This document shows positions 9,470 through 22,590 of a stretch of DNA of 64,000 nt, in pieces; positions within the stretch are counted from its first letter, which is position 1; every line of letters begins with the position of its first letter. The notes under the pieces were generated by a model. It saw only the letters and a list, made by a program, of their open reading frames with translations, searched no databases and was not told the DNA's origin. The stretch is from Nitrospira sp. (lineage in GTDB: Bacteria > Nitrospirota > Nitrospiria > Nitrospirales > Nitrospiraceae). The position numbers and the translations under genes were made by a program. The stretch covers positions 114,701 through 178,700 of the forward strand of contig JARFXP010000006.1 in the NCBI GenBank assembly GCA_029194675.1, given 5' to 3'.

Positions 9470-11038
9470 GTGCAAGGTCTACCAAGAGTTTGTCGTACGA
9501 CCAGGGGACTTGAAGCCTGTCTGGCTTTGTTCCTGTTTCTCTCCTTGGCCGTCCCTCCTCCTCTATTCTCGCAGGGTACAGGAGGCCACCCAGCGAAGGT
9601 GGCGCTAGATTTTAGCGATGTGGATGTTCCGATCTTTGTTCGCTTTATCAGCGAACTGACCGGGAAGAACTTCGTCTTGGATGAAACCATCAAAAAACAG
9701 GGGGGGAAAATTTCAGTGTTTTCTCCCACCAAGGTTTCGTCAGAGCAGGCTTACAACATGTTCGTCGCGGCATTGGAAGCCGCTCGGTTGGCAGTCGTTC
9801 CCAAAGGGGGGAATGTGTATCAGGTCGTTGCGATGGGCGATCTACCTCCCGAACGCGGTGTATTCGTGTACAAACTCAAAAACGCCAATGCCACAGATCT
9901 CGCCGCCGTCTTGACGAACCTGGTTGCACGCTCACAAACCGTTGCACAGATAACGCCCGGCACCAGGCCTCCGATCAGACCGTTGACCGAATTCGAGGCT
10001 CCGGTCCAAGTGTTTGCCGATAAAGCAACGAACTCGATCGTGCTCAGTTCGACCAAGATCGCCTGGAATCATCTCCGACCAGTGATCCAAGACCTGGACA
10101 TCAAGCGCAAGCAGGTATTCGTGGAAGCCGTCATCCTCGAGGTGCAAGTCGACCGGTTGAGACAACTCGGCACCGATCCCACGCAGGTGCTCGCTGTAGG
10201 AGGGAATGATATGGTTCGGGGACTCGTCGGACTCAACCGGACACCGGAGGACATCTCAACTCTTGCGGCGGCCATCGCGGGTGGCGTGGCCACGGGCGGT
10301 ACGCTCCCAGCGGTGATGAACACAATTAATGTCCGCGCCTTCCTCCATGCCCTGATGAGTATGACCGACACCAACGTCCTCTCCACCCCGCAAGTGCTGG
10401 CCGCGGACAATCAAAAGGCCAAGATCGTCGTCGGCGAGAATCGTCCTTTTCCAACCGGGCAGGCCCAAGGCATCACGGGTGGGACCCTCGTGACAATTGA
10501 GCGGAAAGACGTAGGTGTGACATTGGAGCTGACGCCACAGGTACTCGAAGATGAGTTAATTCGCCTTGAAATCAAGCAAGAGATCACGGCGATCGCAGAA
10601 AATGTGGCTCAAACGATCGGCACCGGCACCTCCTCTGTCCCGGTCGGACCGACAACGACCAAGCGATCCATGGAAACGACGACGATTGCCCAGGATCAAC
10701 AGACCATCGTGATAGGAGGATTGGTGCGCGACAATATCACACTCAGTGAACAGAAAGTTCCATGGCTGGGAGACATTCCGTGGATCGGCTGGCTGTTCAA
10801 AACGCAGACTCGCGCGACCGAAAAACTCAATCTGCTTGTATTTCTGACTCCTCACGTCGTGCGAGATCAGAGCGACATGGTCGAATTGAACGCGAGGAAG
10901 GCTAGAGATGCGAATTCTCTGCAACGAGAGAACCGAATCGAGGAGCCGACTCGACTGAAGCAAGATGTGCTTGAACGACTCGAGCTCCCGTCGACAGTCG
11001 CTCCGTCCTCCTCGACGGAAAACCCCACCAAGCCTTAA
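9470..11038 (+). CDS. gspD: Secretin of the GspD/PilQ superfamily, shortened periplasmic part
   Basis: A 522-residue outer-membrane secretin subunit. A hydrophobic signal segment (ACLALFLFLSLAVPPPLFSQ) is followed by an N0-like domain (about 45-125: ALDFSDVDVPIFVRFISELTG), one N1-type KH domain (VFVYKLKNANATDLAAVLTNL), and the secretin core with NVLSTPQVLAADNQKAKIVVGE, VGVTLELTPQV and the C-terminal signature VPWLGDIPWIGWLFK. The wording of that signature fits GspD. It is shorter than typical GspD (about 650 residues) and lacks further N domains and an obvious pilotin-binding tail. The start is GTG. No other type II secretion genes are in the window; the divergent gene with a GspG-like end is the only candidate partner. 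Confidence 0.85.
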   Translation: MQGLPRVCRTTRGLEACLALFLFLSLAVPPPLFSQGTGGHPAKVALDFSDVDVPIFVRFISELTGKNFVLDETIKKQGGKISVFSPTKVSSEQAYNMFVAALEAARLAVVPKGGNVYQVVAMGDLPPERGVFVYKLKNANATDLAAVLTNLVARSQTVAQITPGTRPPIRPLTEFEAPVQVFADKATNSIVLSSTKIAWNHLRPVIQDLDIKRKQVFVEAVILEVQVDRLRQLGTDPTQVLAVGGNDMVRGLVGLNRTPEDISTLAAAIAGGVATGGTLPAVMNTINVRAFLHALMSMTDTNVLSTPQVLAADNQKAKIVVGENRPFPTGQAQGITGGTLVTIERKDVGVTLELTPQVLEDELIRLEIKQEITAIAENVAQTIGTGTSSVPVGPTTTKRSMETTTIAQDQQTIVIGGLVRDNITLSEQKVPWLGDIPWIGWLFKTQTRATEKLNLLVFLTPHVVRDQSDMVELNARKARDANSLQRENRIEEPTRLKQDVLERLELPSTVAPSSSTENPTKP

Positions 11039-11199
11039 GATCGGCACATTCATGGATCGCTGCGACTCCGCTGTCACGCTCTGTAATGGGTCGCTCAACG
11101 AACCACTGCTACCAATCCACAAGTCATCATAAGCCCCCCCTCCGAGGAATAGTCGCTTGCCATCTACCTGGATAGACTGCGGCCTAGGAGGACATCCAA

Positions 11200-11553
11200 A
11201 TGGAAGACCAACGGGTGAACTGGCGAATACATCGGCGGCTTCCCGTGGCATATCCTGTGATATTCGGAGGCGCCCCATTTGTAGGAGAAGGCATGGTTTC
11301 GGACCTCTCCATTTCAGGCTGCTCTGTCAATGGTGAGCGGACAGTCCTGGCGGGTAGTTATATCAAGCTGAGCGTCCTGTTGCCGGATCCAACCGCATCC
11401 TTGTACATTGAGCTGGGGAAAGTCCGCTGGGTAAGGGAAAATACATTTGGCGTCGAGTTCATTCGCTTACCGACGATGAGCCGTCACCGATTGGATCGAG
11501 TCATGTCTCAAGCGCCGGCCCTAGACGTGAACTGCTTGCCGACATTGGTCTGA
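11200..11553 (+). CDS. PilZ domain protein (probable c-di-GMP receptor)
   Basis: A 117-residue single-domain protein. It has an N-terminal RRLPV arginine motif (RIHRRLPVAYPV) and the second PilZ signature DLSISGCSV (D/NxSxxG), together the c-di-GMP-binding determinants. The remaining beta-barrel strands are visible (YIELGKVRWVRENTFGVEFI). The ATG has a strong AGGAGG upstream. It lies 160 bases after the secretin gene on the same strand and may be co-regulated with it; PilZ proteins often tune pili, secretion or motility. Function beyond c-di-GMP binding is inferred. Confidence 0.85.
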   Translation: MEDQRVNWRIHRRLPVAYPVIFGGAPFVGEGMVSDLSISGCSVNGERTVLAGSYIKLSVLLPDPTASLYIELGKVRWVRENTFGVEFIRLPTMSRHRLDRVMSQAPALDVNCLPTLV

Positions 11554-11880
11554 ACGTCAATCGAACCCCTCAAATCTAGCTGACGCCAGACCGGTACGCG
11601 CTGCTGCGATACGCGAAAGGCTAGAATCTAATGAAAGAGCATAGGAGATAGTGGGCGCCTACCACTACCTCGGCAAGCTGCTACAGGACAAACGTTGATC
11701 GAGGACCTTGGTAGGGCCGGACGGTTCACCGACTACCATCCCTATAGCATGAGTGAGGCAACCGCGATGTATTGGATGGAGAGGGAGGAATTGCTCTCGG
11801 GGTCGGTGTTCAGCCAGGCCAACCCTGGCTGAACACCAGGCTGCACCGCGATAAGAAACCTGTGTGGCTCCTATGCGGAC
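11554..11880. other. Intergenic region with a hairpin; no gene seen
   Basis: About 330 bases with no supported gene. A short frame from about 11651 (VGAYHYLGKLLQDKR then stop) looks like a decayed coding remnant but is too short to assign. The hairpin at 11805-11837 is the clearest structure. Confidence 0.4.
11805..11837. repeat. Perfect 14-base inverted repeat (hairpin)
   Basis: GGTGTTCAGCCAGG at 11805-11818 is exactly complementary to CCTGGCTGAACACC at 11824-11837, with a 5-base loop. There is no T run on either side, so it is not a classical intrinsic terminator. It sits between the convergent PilZ and beta-barrel genes and may end transcription or protect mRNA ends. Confidence 0.6.
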
Positions 11881-12726
11881 CTACGGCTTTATGTCAAAGT
11901 GCAGCGACAAGCCCGCATGCACAAAGATCGTTTTGATCGAGGATTCATAATTATTTATAACTAGGTCGTTTCCACTAGGTGTGGACAACCCGTACCGATC
12001 CGTCCCCAGCCCGCCGTGAAAGGCCTGGACATACTTCGCCTCAGCAAACGCAGCCAGGTACTTGAACAGATGGACCTTGAGTCCTCCCATTGCCAGCCAC
12101 CCGACAGACGTATCCCGCTGGTCGGCGATGGCGTTCTCAAAACCAGCCCCCCGGAATCCACCTGGCCTATACGACATCTGATGCGCTCCCACACCGAGCC
12201 CGACGTACGGATGCCACCGCCCGTTGGGATAGGCCTCGGAAATCGCCATCGGTTTTCGAATCAGGAAATTGCCGCCGACGTAGATGCCTTGCATTTCAGT
12301 CGTGGTGCCCTCAAACGCTCCGTCTGGCAGAATTCTCCCATTAAAATTGGGGATGCAGCAGTTCACGTCCGGATACCAAATAAAGCCGGCGATTTCAAAG
12401 CCGAGGTCAAATCCTGCCAACTTGTTTCTGGTTGGAAACCAGATCCCCGCGTTGCCACCGATCGACTGTTTCGTCGCATAAGGGATATTCGGCATCACCG
12501 TAGGCAGTGTCCCGTCAATAAACGTGGCGTTCTCACTCATCGGAATTCCCACGCCCGCCATAAAGGAAAGATAGGGCTCGATCGTACCAGAGGACATGGT
12601 TGGAGGATCAGGCGATAGGGCATAAGGATCCGCCACCCGTTGGCTGTACGGATCTTCCGCCCTGGTGAGATCCGAATAGCTGACGACACAGAGGAGGCAA
12701 ATCATCGCCGAAATTCTGGTTTTCAT
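11881..12726 (-). CDS. Outer-membrane beta-barrel protein, function unknown
   Basis: A 281-residue protein with a cleavable signal peptide (MKTRISAMICLLCVVSYSDLTRA, then EDPY). The rest alternates hydrophobic and polar residues with aromatic girdles typical of 8-stranded OmpW/OmpA-like barrels: IEPYLSFMAGVGIPM, SIGGNAGIWF, FDLGFEIAGFIWY, WHPYVGLGVGAHQM, LKVHLFKYLAAFAEAKYVQAF, and a last strand IFVHAGLSLHFDIKP. The ATG has GGGAGGG upstream. The gene appears monocistronic. An acyl-, sugar- or ion-channel role cannot be told from sequence. Confidence 0.7.
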   Translation of the reverse strand: MKTRISAMICLLCVVSYSDLTRAEDPYSQRVADPYALSPDPPTMSSGTIEPYLSFMAGVGIPMSENATFIDGTLPTVMPNIPYATKQSIGGNAGIWFPTRNKLAGFDLGFEIAGFIWYPDVNCCIPNFNGRILPDGAFEGTTTEMQGIYVGGNFLIRKPMAISEAYPNGRWHPYVGLGVGAHQMSYRPGGFRGAGFENAIADQRDTSVGWLAMGGLKVHLFKYLAAFAEAKYVQAFHGGLGTDRYGLSTPSGNDLVINNYESSIKTIFVHAGLSLHFDIKP

Positions 12727-13093
12727 TCATCGCCCTCCCAATGGTAAAGAAAACATTTTCTTCGACGAATTTGGGTCGCGAAGTCTGATATCCGGCAGTG
12801 ATCGTCGATGGTCAGTGAGGCGATACGAGACGATTGCGTCCTCGTGATACTCGAATCGACCCCCGCTTCGGCTGTTGCGGTTATTGGCATGAGTGTCCAA
12901 CTCTCCGCCTCCAGAGCGATCATGAGGGGATGGTCCTTTCGCATACATTCGGCGGACGGCGCCCACAGTAGCAACCCCGCATTCATTTTTTAAAATAGAT
13001 AAAACGGATTGGAGTTATCGGTAAATCCAATAGCTCATCGGACATGGCCGTGGCGACAGAGGAGGATGCCAACGGAATAATGTACCTGGGGAA
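12727..13093. other. Intergenic region, no supported gene
   Basis: Open frames of 60-90 codons occur here but have no recognisable domain or convincing start. The region is the upstream leader of the beta-barrel gene and the downstream end of the sucC-sucD transcription unit. Confidence 0.4.
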
Positions 13094-13966
13094 CTACCGT
13101 CCCAACGCTTTTTTGACTGCCGCACCGATCTCAGCCGGGTTCTTGACGACTTTGACCCCGGCCGCTTCCAGGCTTTTCATCTTTTCAGCGGCAGTGCCTT
13201 TGCCGCCGGAGATGATCGCGCCGGCGTGGCCCATGCGGCGACCTGCAGGCGCTGTAATACCCGCAATGAAGCTGATCACCGGCTTCTTGACGTTCTTTTT
13301 GATGAACTCGGCCGCTTTTTCCTCGGCGTCACCGCCGATTTCGCCGATCATGACGATGGCCTGCGTCTCAGAGTCTTTTTCAAAGAGCGGTAAGACATCC
13401 ACAAAGCCCGTGCCGTTCACTGGGTCACCGCCGATGCCGACGCAGGTCGTCTCACCCAATCCCAGCGTCGAGAGTTGGTGCACCGCTTCATAGGTGAGAG
13501 TGCCGCTGCGGGACACCACCCCGACCACGCCCTTCTTGTGAATGAAGCCCGGCATGATGCCGATCTTGGCTTCGTCAACCGTGATCACGCCGGGGCAGTT
13601 CGGTCCGATCAAGCGAACATCGCGACCGCGAAGCGCTCGTTTCACCTTCACCATGTCATTGACGGGAATCCCTTCAGTAATGCAGATGACCAATTTTATG
13701 CCGGCATCGGCCGCTTCGAGAATCGCGTCGGCACAGAACGGCGGCGGTACGAAGATGAGTGAGGTATCGCACTCGGTCTTCTTCACCGCATCGGCCACCG
13801 TGTTGAACACCGGGATGCCTTCCACTTCCTGCCCGGCCTTCCCCGGCGTGACTCCCGCGACGACCTTCGTCCCATAGGCCTTGCATTGAGTCGCATGGAA
13901 CGACCCTTCCTTACCCGTAATGCCTTGCACCACCACCCGCGTATTTTTATCAACGAGAATGCTCAC
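13094..13966 (-). CDS. sucD: Succinyl-CoA ligase (ADP-forming) alpha subunit
   Basis: A 290-residue subunit of the usual length. It has the N-terminal CoA-binding Rossmann fold ([15 protein letters not shown]), [17 protein letters not shown], and the phosphorylated active-site histidine in RRMGHAGAI (His about 247). With SucC it interconverts succinate and succinyl-CoA; in the reductive TCA cycle it runs toward succinyl-CoA, which feeds 2-oxoglutarate synthase. It is the last gene of the minus-strand rTCA cluster, following sucC after a 163-base gap that contains a palindromic repeat. Confidence is high because both sequence and partner gene agree. Confidence 0.96.
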   Translation of the reverse strand: MSILVDKNTRVVVQGITGKEGSFHATQCKAYGTKVVAGVTPGKAGQEVEGIPVFNTVADAVKKTECDTSLIFVPPPFCADAILEAADAGIKLVICITEGIPVNDMVKVKRALRGRDVRLIGPNCPGVITVDEAKIGIMPGFIHKKGVVGVVSRSGTLTYEAVHQLSTLGLGETTCVGIGGDPVNGTGFVDVLPLFEKDSETQAIVMIGEIGGDAEEKAAEFIKKNVKKPVISFIAGITAPAGRRMGHAGAIISGGKGTAAEKMKSLEAAGVKVVKNPAEIGAAVKKALGR

Positions 13967-14019
13967 GATTCCCTCTTTTCCTGTCCTTCCTTTTAAGAAG
14001 GTGTGACGGGTCGAGGCTC

Positions 14020-14100
14020 ATACTGCGCGCATCCACCGAGCACCGACCGATGTCTCATAATCCAGTTTGACCTCGTGTGCGCGGTGGGCGAGCACTGAGA
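14020..14100. repeat. Intergenic palindromic repeat, GCGC-type family, copy 2 (sucC/sucD junction)
   Basis: GCGCGCATCCACCGAGCACC from 14025 and GTGTGCGCGGTGGGCGAGCA at 14075-14094 form an imperfect inverted pair about 30 bases apart. It shares these arms with the copy at 2823-2942. Its position inside an operon makes an mRNA stem-loop likely. Confidence 0.6.
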
Positions 14101-14129
14101 CTCGGCCCGGCGCACCTTCTCTCACGCCC

Positions 14130-15308
14130 TCACGCCGCTTTCCCAGTCAGCCTCACAATCTTCTGCGCCGCCTCCCACAGATCGTTCGCCACTTCGAGCT
14201 TCAAGCCCGACTCGGCCAGCAGCTTGCGGCCTTCCTCTGCGTTCGTCCCTTGCAGACGCACAACCAACGGCACCGAGATCTTCACTTCCTTGGCCGCTTC
14301 GATCACTCCGTGCGCAATGCGTTCACATCGCACGATCCCGCCGAAGATATTGATGAAAATGCCCTTGACGTTCGGGTCTTTCAGGAGAATGCGGAAGCCG
14401 GCGGCCACCGTTTCTTTCGTCGCGCCGCCGCCCACGTCCAGGAAGTTGGCCGGCTCGCTGCCGGCCAGCTTGATCACGTCCATCGTCGCCATGGCCAGGC
14501 CTGCACCGTTCACCATGCAGCCGATATTACCGTCGAGCTTGACATAGTTCAGGTTGTTCGCCGTGGCTTCGATTTCGAGCGGCTCTTCTTCATTCAGATC
14601 GCGCATTTTCTGCACATCTTCGTGCTTAAAAAGACCGTTGTCGTCGAACGAGACTTTGCCGTCCAGGGCCACCAGCGTTTTTTCCTTCGTGATGATCAGC
14701 GGGTTGATCTCGACCAGCGCCGCGTTCTTCTCCATGAACAGACGATAGAGATTTTCGAGCAGCTTGACGAAAGGATTTATCACCGCAGGCTCGATGGATT
14801 GGAGTCCGAGGGCAAAGGCGACGTTGCGGCCGTTGTGTCCCTGGAATCCGACCGCCGGATCGATTGCCTCCTTGATGATCTTTTCCGGAGTATGGGCAGC
14901 AACCTCCTCGATTTCCATGCCGCCTTCGGTGCTGGCGATGAAGGTCGGCCAACCTGTGTCGCGATCGACCAGGATTGAGAGATACAGTTCCTTGGCGATG
15001 TTCGCCCCCTCCTCCATCAGGAGGCGATGGACCTGGCGCCCCTTCGGACCGGTCTGGTGTGTTACCAGAGTCTTGCCGATCAACTCCTTGGCCAACCCGG
15101 CCACAGCAGCCTTATCTTTGGTGATCTTGACGCCGCCGGCCTTGCCCCGTCCTCCGGCATGGATCTGGGCCTTGACGACGAATACCGGTGTATTCAGCTC
15201 GTTGGCCCAAGCCGTCGCAGCGTCCGGAGCGGTGATCTCCTTCCCGCGAGGCACCGGCACGCCGAATTGAGCAAATAACGACTTCGCTTGGAATTCGTGG
15301 ACGTTCAT
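14130..15308 (-). CDS. sucC: Succinyl-CoA ligase (ADP-forming) beta subunit
   Basis: A 392-residue ATP-grasp subunit, typical length about 388. The N-terminus MNVHEFQAKSLFAQFGVPVPRG, the KAQIHAGGRGKAGGVK nucleotide-binding loop, EINPLIIT and the C-terminal GGIVRCERIAHGVIEA with RLQGTNAEEG are standard for SucC. It supplies nucleotide binding and beta-domain contacts to SucD. The ATG has GGGGTAGAG upstream. It follows the flavoprotein gene after about 190 bases carrying another repeat copy. All neighbours on this strand belong to the reductive TCA cycle. Confidence 0.96.
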   Translation of the reverse strand: MNVHEFQAKSLFAQFGVPVPRGKEITAPDAATAWANELNTPVFVVKAQIHAGGRGKAGGVKITKDKAAVAGLAKELIGKTLVTHQTGPKGRQVHRLLMEEGANIAKELYLSILVDRDTGWPTFIASTEGGMEIEEVAAHTPEKIIKEAIDPAVGFQGHNGRNVAFALGLQSIEPAVINPFVKLLENLYRLFMEKNAALVEINPLIITKEKTLVALDGKVSFDDNGLFKHEDVQKMRDLNEEEPLEIEATANNLNYVKLDGNIGCMVNGAGLAMATMDVIKLAGSEPANFLDVGGGATKETVAAGFRILLKDPNVKGIFINIFGGIVRCERIAHGVIEAAKEVKISVPLVVRLQGTNAEEGRKLLAESGLKLEVANDLWEAAQKIVRLTGKAA

Positions 15309-15353
15309 TCTCTACCCCTTTATCCCTGAGGACGGTGGCGGGAGCGTTTCTTA

Positions 15354-15476
15354 CTGCGCGGGCTACTCCCACCCGCCCACCCTAGGCGCGCCGGGACGCG
15401 CCTTCACCCCTGCGAACACCGACCGATATTTTTTTAACAATCTCATTGATACTGGGTGTGCGGTGAGCGAGCAAGA
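15354..15476. repeat. Intergenic palindromic repeat, GCGC-type family, diverged copy 3 (frdA/sucC junction)
   Basis: TACTGCGCG at the left and GGGTGTGCGGTGAGCGAGCA at about 15454-15473 match the family seen at 14020-14100. The interior differs and includes an extra GC-rich hairpin (GGCGCGCCGGGACGCGCC near 15385). The unit lies wholly between two cotranscribed genes. Confidence 0.45.
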
Positions 15477-15496
15477 GAAATGCCCCTCCACCGTCC

Positions 15497-17080
15497 TCAC
15501 CCCACTTTCCTCGTGTACGCCGGCAGGATCATCGGTGAGATCACGCCGCTCACATTCCCGTGCTGCTTGGCCTCGGCGCGGAACCGCTCGAGATGCTTCA
15601 ATGTGAGCTTGCCTTGCTTCATCGATCCGGCTCGTCCTGCCGCCGTCAAACCAGACCGCTTGCCGTAGACCATCAGGTCGAGGAGCGAATTGCCCATCAA
15701 TCGATTGCGTCCATGCAGTCCTCCGGACGCCTCGCCGGCCACGAAGAGGTTCTTCACGTTCGTTTCCGAGTTCGTATCGATCTTCACACCGCCGTTTTGG
15801 TAGTGCAGGGTCGGATAGATCAATACCGGATCCTTGCTGATGTCGATGCCGAACCGCTCGAATTGCAGCATCATCGCCGGGAAATGTTTCTCCACTGTGC
15901 CCGCTCCGTGTTCGGCATCCAAGATCGGCGTATCCAACCAGACGCCGACGCGGCCCGACATCGTGCGGATGCCGCGGCCTTCTTCGCACTCTCGGATGAT
16001 CGAGGACGACACCACATCGCGGGTATCCAGCTCGTTCACAAACCGATCGCCTTTGGCATTGACCAGCTGGCCGCCTTCGGATCTGATGCCCTCCGTGACC
16101 AAAGCGCCGATCAATTGCTCCGGATAGACCGCCCCCGACGGGTGATATTGAAACGTGTCGATGTGCGCCAGCTTCGCTCCCATGCGGTAGGACAAACAGA
16201 GCCCGTCACCGGTCGCGCCGTAGTGGTTGCTCGTGGGAAATCCCTGAATGTGAAGCCGGCCGATCCCACCGGTCGCCAGAATAACCGACTTGGCCGCGAC
16301 CACGACATGGCGCTGATTGTCGAGATCTTTGAAGATCGCCCCAGTGCAGGCGCCGCTGTCGTCGCTGAGCAGTTCAATCGCCGCAGCAAATTCCAGCAGC
16401 TGAATCTTCTGGTTGAGGACCTCATCCTTGAGCACCCGCATGATCTCCAGCCCGGTGTAGTCCGAGCAGGTCACGAGTCGCGGTTTGGAGCTGCCGCCGC
16501 CCTTTTTCACGTGGAGGTTGCCATCCGCCTGGCGGTCGAACAACACCCCGAGCTCAAGCAGCCACTTAGCGATCGATGGACCTTCCTCGACCATGACCTT
16601 GAGCAGAGCATGGTCGTTCTCCATATGCCCACCCTTGAGCGTGTCGAGAAAATGCGTGACCGGAGAGTCCTCCGGTGCCACGGACACTTGCATCCCTCCC
16701 TGGGCCATCACGCTGTTTGAATCGCCCAACCGAAGCTTGGTCGCGAGAATCGTCTTAGCGCCGGCTCCCTGTGCGTGCAGCGCCGCCGCGCAGCCGGCTC
16801 CGCCGCCGCCGATGACCAGGACGTCGGTCTGATACTGCGGCGTCAGGTCGAGATCGTCGTGAATGGGACTGTCACCTTCGAGCAAGGTGGCCAGTTCAAC
16901 CACGGTCTTCTCGCCCTCGTTCGGACCGAACCGAATGGACCGGTAGGCGCTGGCTCGGAAATCCGGATGGTACTTGTGAATCAATTGGTCGCGGTCGGCG
17001 GGCGAGAATTTCGGAATGGTCTGCTTGCGCCTGGCATCGCGAGTCCTGTGGACGATTTGCTGAAGTGCGTGAATGTCCAT
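15497..17080 (-). CDS. frdA: Fumarate reductase / succinate dehydrogenase flavoprotein, soluble-type, unusual architecture
   Basis: A 527-residue FAD protein. The dinucleotide fold VLVIGGGGAGCAAALHA starts near residue 88, after an unusual 85-residue N-terminal extension. Substrate-site motifs are present: FQYHPSGAVYP, TEGIRSEGGQLVN, RDVVSSSIIRE and LHGRNRLMGNSLLD. Where the family usually has Ser-His-Thr-Val-x-Ala-Gln-Gly-Gly with covalent FAD on His, this protein has SNSVMAQGG, so FAD should be non-covalent. The C-terminal helical domain of about 100 residues found in classical enzymes is missing. In the rTCA cycle it would reduce fumarate. It follows the iron-sulfur subunit gene; no membrane anchor gene is nearby. 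Confidence 0.88.
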   Translation of the reverse strand: MDIHALQQIVHRTRDARRKQTIPKFSPADRDQLIHKYHPDFRASAYRSIRFGPNEGEKTVVELATLLEGDSPIHDDLDLTPQYQTDVLVIGGGGAGCAAALHAQGAGAKTILATKLRLGDSNSVMAQGGMQVSVAPEDSPVTHFLDTLKGGHMENDHALLKVMVEEGPSIAKWLLELGVLFDRQADGNLHVKKGGGSSKPRLVTCSDYTGLEIMRVLKDEVLNQKIQLLEFAAAIELLSDDSGACTGAIFKDLDNQRHVVVAAKSVILATGGIGRLHIQGFPTSNHYGATGDGLCLSYRMGAKLAHIDTFQYHPSGAVYPEQLIGALVTEGIRSEGGQLVNAKGDRFVNELDTRDVVSSSIIRECEEGRGIRTMSGRVGVWLDTPILDAEHGAGTVEKHFPAMMLQFERFGIDISKDPVLIYPTLHYQNGGVKIDTNSETNVKNLFVAGEASGGLHGRNRLMGNSLLDLMVYGKRSGLTAAGRAGSMKQGKLTLKHLERFRAEAKQHGNVSGVISPMILPAYTRKVG

Positions 17081-17166
17081 GATTCAACAGTGGCAAGTGG
17101 GAAAGTTCAACGGTTCACAATTGCTGCTGAACCATGGCTTCAAGACTTTCACACTTTCCAGCTTTC

Positions 17167-17880
17167 TCACCTAACAGTCGCACAATGCTCGGCAAGTTCC
17201 TTGTCGCTCATCTTCAGAATGTTGTTCCACTCGTCGTTGAACCGACCGTCTTGAATTTCCTTGATGCGGGTATCCAGTCCGATCGGCTTTTCGGCAAAAT
17301 GCGCGCCCTGAGCCCGGCTGACATAGAGCGCGACAAGATTCGGCGCGATATCGGCAATGCAGACCGGTGTGCACATGCCGCACATGACGCAGTCCATGAA
17401 CATTTCGGAGACACTCTTGAAGTCGCCGAACACAGCCTTCCACACGCCCTCGCGCACGTCGATCCTCTGAGGACAGGCTTCGGTACAGGCATTGCAGTTG
17501 CGACAGAGCGGCGCTTCCGGATAGAAATTGAACAGGTCTTGCTTCGGATCTTGGAGTTTCTGGATCTCGTAGGTAGCCTTACGCGCCGGGAACGGCGGCA
17601 TCATCGTGAAGCACATCCCATCTTGCACCGCCGTTTGGCAAGCCAGGCAAGTCCTCACTTTCGGATCATCCTTCGTCCGGTAGTAGGTCGCGCAGGCGCC
17701 GCAGAACCCACCGAGGCAGCCGATCCCCCGAACCACGTCGATGCCCGCGTACCACATGGCCTTTACAACCGTGATCCCTTCCGGCACCTCTACCTTCTTA
17801 CCGGCGATCTCGATCGTGGCCATCCGAGGTTTCATCACCTCGGGTTGATCGATCACGTTTTGGGTATCGTCCGTCGCCAT
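17167..17880 (-). CDS. frdB: Fumarate reductase iron-sulfur subunit (2Fe-2S plus two 4Fe-4S motifs)
   Basis: From the ATG at 17880 (GAGAG upstream; a TTG lies 9 bases further out) the protein has 237 residues. An N-terminal ferredoxin fold carries C55-x4-C60-x2-C63 and C78 for a 2Fe-2S cluster (GCLGGFCGACATYY). Two four-Cys clusters follow: C126, C129, C132, C136 (CRNCNACTEACP) and C164, C167, C170, C174 (CVMCGMCTPVC). Classical FrdB has 2Fe-2S, 4Fe-4S and 3Fe-4S; here both C-terminal motifs are complete four-Cys sites followed by hydrophilic sequence without a quinone-site partner. It probably passes electrons to the flavoprotein encoded just downstream. Confidence 0.85.
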   Translation of the reverse strand: MATDDTQNVIDQPEVMKPRMATIEIAGKKVEVPEGITVVKAMWYAGIDVVRGIGCLGGFCGACATYYRTKDDPKVRTCLACQTAVQDGMCFTMMPPFPARKATYEIQKLQDPKQDLFNFYPEAPLCRNCNACTEACPQRIDVREGVWKAVFGDFKSVSEMFMDCVMCGMCTPVCIADIAPNLVALYVSRAQGAHFAEKPIGLDTRIKEIQDGRFNDEWNNILKMSDKELAEHCATVR

Positions 17881-17904
17881 AGCTCTCAACTTTCAGCCGT
17901 CCTA

Positions 17905-18000
17905 GCGTCGTTACTCAGGACTGAGGACTGAGTGCTGAGGGCCGAGTGAAGGAATGGATGCTCCCTCTCAAAACCTCAGCCTCAGTCCTCGCTACTTGGT
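17905..18000. repeat. Palindromic repeat, ACTCAG-type family, copy 1 (icd/frdB junction)
   Basis: AGGACTGAGGACTGAGTGCT around 17918-17937 and CCTCAGCCTCAGTCCTC at about 17974-17990 are imperfect inverted arms. Similar sequence built of CTGAGT/ACTCAG units fills the aclA/acn and aclB/aclA gaps. Confidence 0.6.
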
Positions 18001-18004
18001 CCTG

Positions 18005-22503
<4,499 letters not shown>

Positions 22504-22521
22504 GGCTTCACTCCTTCAATG

Positions 22522-22590
22522 TTCTGAGTGCTGGGTGCTCAGACTGGGCTCGCAACTCAGGGACTCAGCACTCGTTACTCAGCACTTACT
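22522..22590. repeat. Palindromic repeat, ACTCAG-type family, copy 2 (aclA/acn junction)
   Basis: CTGAGTGCTGGGTGCTCAG from 22524 pairs imperfectly with CTCAGCACTCGTTACTCAGC at about 22564-22583. The right end runs into the aclA stop codon at 22586-22588. Confidence 0.6.

Noticed and set aside
12727..12986. 87-codon frame upstream of the beta-barrel gene
   Set aside because: Two overlapping frames of similar length, neither with domain or convincing ribosome-binding site.
14067..14978. Long plus-strand open frame opposite sucC
   Set aside because: It is a shadow of sucC with no domain of its own; similar shadows occur opposite frdA, acn and icd.
15560..16720. 386-codon plus-strand frame opposite frdA
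   Set aside because: Antisense shadow; no start site signal or domain.
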